Origin: Candidatus Aenigmatarchaeota archaeon
GTDB lineage: Archaea; Aenigmatarchaeota; Aenigmatarchaeia; CG10238-14
Length of the DNA stretch: 64,000 bases
NCBI GenBank assembly: GCA_018304545.1
Contig: JAGVVZ010000004.1
Coordinates: 35,713-99,712, forward strand
Direction of reading: 5' to 3'
The position numbers and the translations under genes are program-made. How positions within the stretch are numbered: position 1 is the first letter of the stretch; each line of letters begins with the position of its first letter. Below the pieces are notes generated by a model that saw only the letters and a list, made by a program, of their open reading frames with translations, did not search any database and was not told where the DNA came from. Positions 61,179 through 64,000 of this stretch are shown here, piece by piece.

Positions 61179-63035
61179 ATGGAAAAGGAAGAGTATCCGC
61201 GATTGGCTTTAACTGACAATGCTATGACACTCCTAAAACTAAGATACCTAAGAAAGAATGAAAATGGAGAGATTGTTGAAACACCCGAACAGATGTTTAG
61301 GAGAATTTGTCATGCTATTGCTTCTGTGGAAAGAAATTATGGTAAATCAGACACGGAAGTAGAAAAAATAGAAGAAGAATTCTTTGATATGCTAACAAGA
61401 CTTTATTTCCTACCCAATTCTCCAACCATAATGAACGCTGGTACGGGAATGGGTCAGTTATCCGCTTGCAACGTTCTGCCGCTAGAAGATTCTATGGAGA
61501 GTATATTTGATACGATTAAAAACGCGGCTCTTACTCAAAAATCCGGCGGCGGTACAGGCTTCTCATTTTCCAACCTAAGACCTAAAGGTGACGTGGTTAA
61601 ATCAACTGGCGGTATAGCAGCTGGTCCTATATTTTTCTTGAACGCTTTTGATTCTGCATTAAAGGGGATAAGACAGGCTCACAGGAGATTTGCAACAAAC
61701 ATGGGTATTTTGAGAGTTGACCATCCAGACATTTATGATTTTATAACGGCTAAACAAAGAGAGGGAACGATAGCAACGTTCAATATATCGGTTGGTGTCA
61801 CAGACAAATTTATGTATGCTTTGGAGAACGGAGGAGAATTTGACTTAATTAATCCGAGAACAAAAAAAGTTACTGATAAGATTTCTGCCTTTGATATATT
61901 CGAAAAAATAGTTGAAAATGCTTGGAAAAATGGAGAACCGGGATTAGTATTTCTTGATAAAATGAATTCAAGTGAGGCCAATCCTGTTCCAAGATTAGGA
62001 CCTATTGAAACAACTAATCCTTGCGGTGAACAGCCTCTTTATCCCTACGATTCTTGTAATCTTGGTTCGATAGATGTTTCAAAAATGATCACAAATAAAA
62101 ATGGAAAAATGGAAATAGATTGGAATAAATTAAAAAATGTGACAAGAAAATCAATTAGATTTTTAGACAATGTCATCGATGCAAGCCAATTCCCATTAAA
62201 AGAAACAGAAAAAACAACGAAAAGTATTAGGAGAATAGGACTTGGGATAATGGGATATGCTGATATGCTGATCAAACTTAATATTCCCTATAATTCTGAG
62301 GAGTCGTTGCGCATATCTGAACAACTTATGAAATTCATAACAGAGGAAGGCAGAAAAATGTCTGTTGAATTGGGAGAAGAAAAGGGATCGTTTGATGAAT
62401 TTGAGAACAGCATATGGAAAGAACGAAAATATAAAACAATGAGAAATTCCACTATAACTACTATAGCGCCTACCAGTAATCTTAGCATCATCTCAGGCTG
62501 TTCGCATAGCATCGAGCCTTTATTCTCAATAACTTACGTAAGAAATGTCGTCAGCAGCCTGGGCACTAACCTGATTGAAACCAACCCGCTATTTGAAAAA
62601 GTAGCTAAAGAAAGAGGTTTTTATTCTGAAAAACTCATGCAGGAAGTTTTGAGTAAGGGATCTATTCACGATATAAAAGAAATTCCCGAAGATGTTAGAA
62701 GAGTTTTCACAACCTCTCATGATATAACACCAGAATGGCACATCAGAGTTCAAGCTGCATTCCAGAAGTATACTGATAATGCCGTGTCTAAAACTATTAA
62801 TTTTTCCCACGAAGCAACAATGCAAGATATAGAAACTGCTTACAAACTTGCTTACAAACTTGGTTGCAAAGGCATAACTGTTTATAGGGACGGCAGCAGA
62901 CAATTCCAAATCATCAATACGCCTAATTCTAAAAGCAAAGCGACAAGCAACGAGGAAGTTTTAAATGGAAATGGTGTAGATGCTGCAGAAAAACTCGTTG
63001 AAAGTACGGGCGGGTGTCCTACTTGTCACTTGTAG
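61179..63035 (+). CDS. nrdJ: Ribonucleotide reductase, adenosylcobalamin-dependent (class II)
   Basis: 618 residues. It reduces ribonucleoside diphosphates to deoxy forms. Active-site parts are the first Cys in LSACNVLP, the NPCGE motif with radical Cys and Glu, DSCNLGSI, GIMGYADML, the NSTITTIAPTSNLSII loop and a C-terminal CPTC redox pair. No class I beta subunit or class III activase is nearby, which favours class II. The usual GG-x-RRGA-NMG loop reads QAHRRFATNMG here, a divergent form. There is no intein. Confidence 0.93.
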   Translation: MEKEEYPRLALTDNAMTLLKLRYLRKNENGEIVETPEQMFRRICHAIASVERNYGKSDTEVEKIEEEFFDMLTRLYFLPNSPTIMNAGTGMGQLSACNVLPLEDSMESIFDTIKNAALTQKSGGGTGFSFSNLRPKGDVVKSTGGIAAGPIFFLNAFDSALKGIRQAHRRFATNMGILRVDHPDIYDFITAKQREGTIATFNISVGVTDKFMYALENGGEFDLINPRTKKVTDKISAFDIFEKIVENAWKNGEPGLVFLDKMNSSEANPVPRLGPIETTNPCGEQPLYPYDSCNLGSIDVSKMITNKNGKMEIDWNKLKNVTRKSIRFLDNVIDASQFPLKETEKTTKSIRRIGLGIMGYADMLIKLNIPYNSEESLRISEQLMKFITEEGRKMSVELGEEKGSFDEFENSIWKERKYKTMRNSTITTIAPTSNLSIISGCSHSIEPLFSITYVRNVVSSLGTNLIETNPLFEKVAKERGFYSEKLMQEVLSKGSIHDIKEIPEDVRRVFTTSHDITPEWHIRVQAAFQKYTDNAVSKTINFSHEATMQDIETAYKLAYKLGCKGITVYRDGSRQFQIINTPNSKSKATSNEEVLNGNGVDAAEKLVESTGGCPTCHL

Positions 63036-63041
63036 ATGATC

Positions 63042-63215
63042 CTATCTTTTCAATAAGAAATAAGTAATTACGCCTACAGTCGTAATTCCTAAGACAAACG
63101 ATACTATATTAAAAGGTCCTGGATGAATTTCGTTTGCTGGTATAACATCACCTTCCATGTGAGCTGTCGCAATGTTCAAAGACAGCAATATCAGTAAAAT
63201 CAGTATGAATTTCAT
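63042..63215 (-). CDS. Small exported membrane protein, unknown
   Basis: 57 residues from ATG 63215 (the frame is open to 63329 but that overlaps the next gene). A signal peptide (KFILILLILLSLNIATAH), a short His/Pro-containing segment (VIPANEIHPGP) and a C-terminal membrane helix ending FLLKR. No family recognised. Confidence 0.5.
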   Translation of the reverse strand: MKFILILLILLSLNIATAHMEGDVIPANEIHPGPFNIVSFVLGITTVGVITYFLLKR

Positions 63216-63316
63216 GATATAATATCCAATTTTGCATTTAAAATAATTTGCAGTTATACCATTCTCTGGAGAATTTTTATAAGTAATATTTAAAGCGTAA
63301 AAAATAATTATAAGTA

Positions 63317-63853
63317 ATGTTGATAGCAATAAACAAAAAAATATTATTTTTGATCCTGTTCTCCGTCGTTTTTATATCTGGCTGTATTTCACAGCAACAA
63401 GGCGGCTTGCGAGAATATGAAGAATCATCTTATTCAATTAGTTACCCAAGTAACTGGGTAAAGAACAAAGGTATTGAATTTGATGTGGTTTTTCTGGCTC
63501 CAAGACAAGATGATTTCAGCGCTAATTTAGGCATTACAGTAGCGTCTTTGAGTGAGGAGGAAAAATTACAAACGTTAGACGAAATAGTTAATACTATTAA
63601 GCAGCTCCAGTCAGAAGACTATCCAGAATATAAAGTAATAAGCGAAAATCATCTCACAATAAGTGATAAATCGGCTTTCAAGCGGGTTTACGGTTGGTAT
63701 AGTTCAGAATACAAATTAGACGTGACACAAATTCAGGTATTTCTCATAAAAGATGATACGTCTTACATTATTACCGCAACTTCATTAAGTGATAAATTTG
63801 ACGAATATGAACCGACATTTATGGAAATGATCAACTCATTCCAATTAAAGTAA
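63317..63853 (+). CDS. PsbP-like lipoprotein
   Basis: 178 residues. An N-terminal hydrophobic segment ends in the lipobox-like VVFISGC (Cys at ~23). The rest matches the PsbP/DUF1795 type: YSISYPSNWVK, then VVFLAPRQDDFSANLGITVA and the closing PTFMEMINSFQLK. It is probably surface-anchored; the role is unknown. The final 147 bases of the window show only AT-rich sequence and no gene. Confidence 0.72.
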   Translation: MLIAINKKILFLILFSVVFISGCISQQQGGLREYEESSYSISYPSNWVKNKGIEFDVVFLAPRQDDFSANLGITVASLSEEEKLQTLDEIVNTIKQLQSEDYPEYKVISENHLTISDKSAFKRVYGWYSSEYKLDVTQIQVFLIKDDTSYIITATSLSDKFDEYEPTFMEMINSFQLK

Positions 63854-64000
63854 TTGCCTGATTAGTGAACTGTAAAGTAAAATCACTAAACTTTGGATAT
63901 AATATAAAATCTCGCTTTTTATCCTAATCTAGGCCATTAAACGAATATTTATCTCGCTTAATAGTTGTTAAATCCGATCGGAAAAGAGAGCTAACGGAAC

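Noticed and set aside
61179..63035. Intein in the ribonucleotide reductase
   Set aside because: Length and motif spacing are normal and no HINT motifs occur inside.
1..64000. CRISPR array or cas genes
   Set aside because: No regularly spaced short repeats and no Cas motifs were seen.
1..64000. Insertion sequences or transposases
   Set aside because: No DDE, HUH or serine-recombinase gene and no terminal inverted repeat pair flanking a gene was found.
63854..64000. Possible gene or RNA in the last 147 bases
   Set aside because: Only AT-rich sequence with a TATA-like element (near 63945) is seen; a gene may start beyond the window.

Overview
The window is about 64 kb of AT-rich archaeal DNA. 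Archaeal markers are RNA polymerase subunits K and N, ribosomal proteins eL18-uL13-uS9 in their archaeal order, aIF2-alpha, a PAC2 protein, archaeal-type TyrRS, Pth2, RtcA, Sec61-beta (SecG), an archaeal RNase P RNA, tRNA genes with introns, TATA-box promoters and an S-layer protein. The compact layout, many tiny orphan genes and small metabolic set suggest a DPANN-type lineage (Woesearchaeota/Aenigmarchaeota-like). That placement is inference.

Layout. 0-2.1 kb: cut-off M29-like peptidase, YbaK/ProX deacylase, PfkB kinase. 2.2-3.4 kb: two tandem HTH plus 69-residue-protein modules. 3.4-6.5 kb: tyrosine locus (intron-bearing tRNA-Tyr, PLP aminotransferase, a YbaK-AlaX editing fusion, TyrRS). 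6.6-8.8 kb (minus): eL18, uL13, uS9, RpoN, a membrane protein, RpoK; rpoN starts on ATA/ATT. 9-23 kb: RNA-processing and metabolic genes (beta-CASP nuclease, HD-GYP, RtcA, ADP-forming acyl-CoA synthetase alpha and beta, ornithine carbamoyltransferase, class III aminotransferase, DedA, DJ-1-like, Pth2, DHFR-like) and a tRNA-Gln with a D-loop insertion. 23.6-28 kb: S-layer gene, membrane-anchored winged-helix regulator, and an AmmeMemoRadiSam-type protein that lacks the radical-SAM cysteines. 28-31 kb: three tRNAs, orphan small genes and a circularly permuted CheY-like receiver. 31-38 kb: glycosyltransferase, aIF2-alpha/PAC2/uS2, winged-helix genes, RNase P RNA, SecG, nucleoside hydrolase. 38.9-57.3 kb: one 6113-residue exported protein with a HINT domain, Cys-rich repeats, calcium-loop motifs, DHH-like and kinase-like segments, a duplicated ~950-residue module ending in an HAD phosphatase, and an HExxH site. 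57.3-64 kb: small HTH gene, FtsZ, exported Lon-like protease, class II ribonucleotide reductase, small exported proteins.

Main novel candidates are the permuted receiver (29684-30052), the giant HINT-bearing protein, the YbaK-AlaX fusion, the tRNA-Gln D-loop intron, the cysteine-less radical-SAM homologue and the non-ATG start of rpoN. S-layer, membrane regulator, giant protein, FtsZ and exported Lon-like protease together give the window a strong cell-envelope theme.
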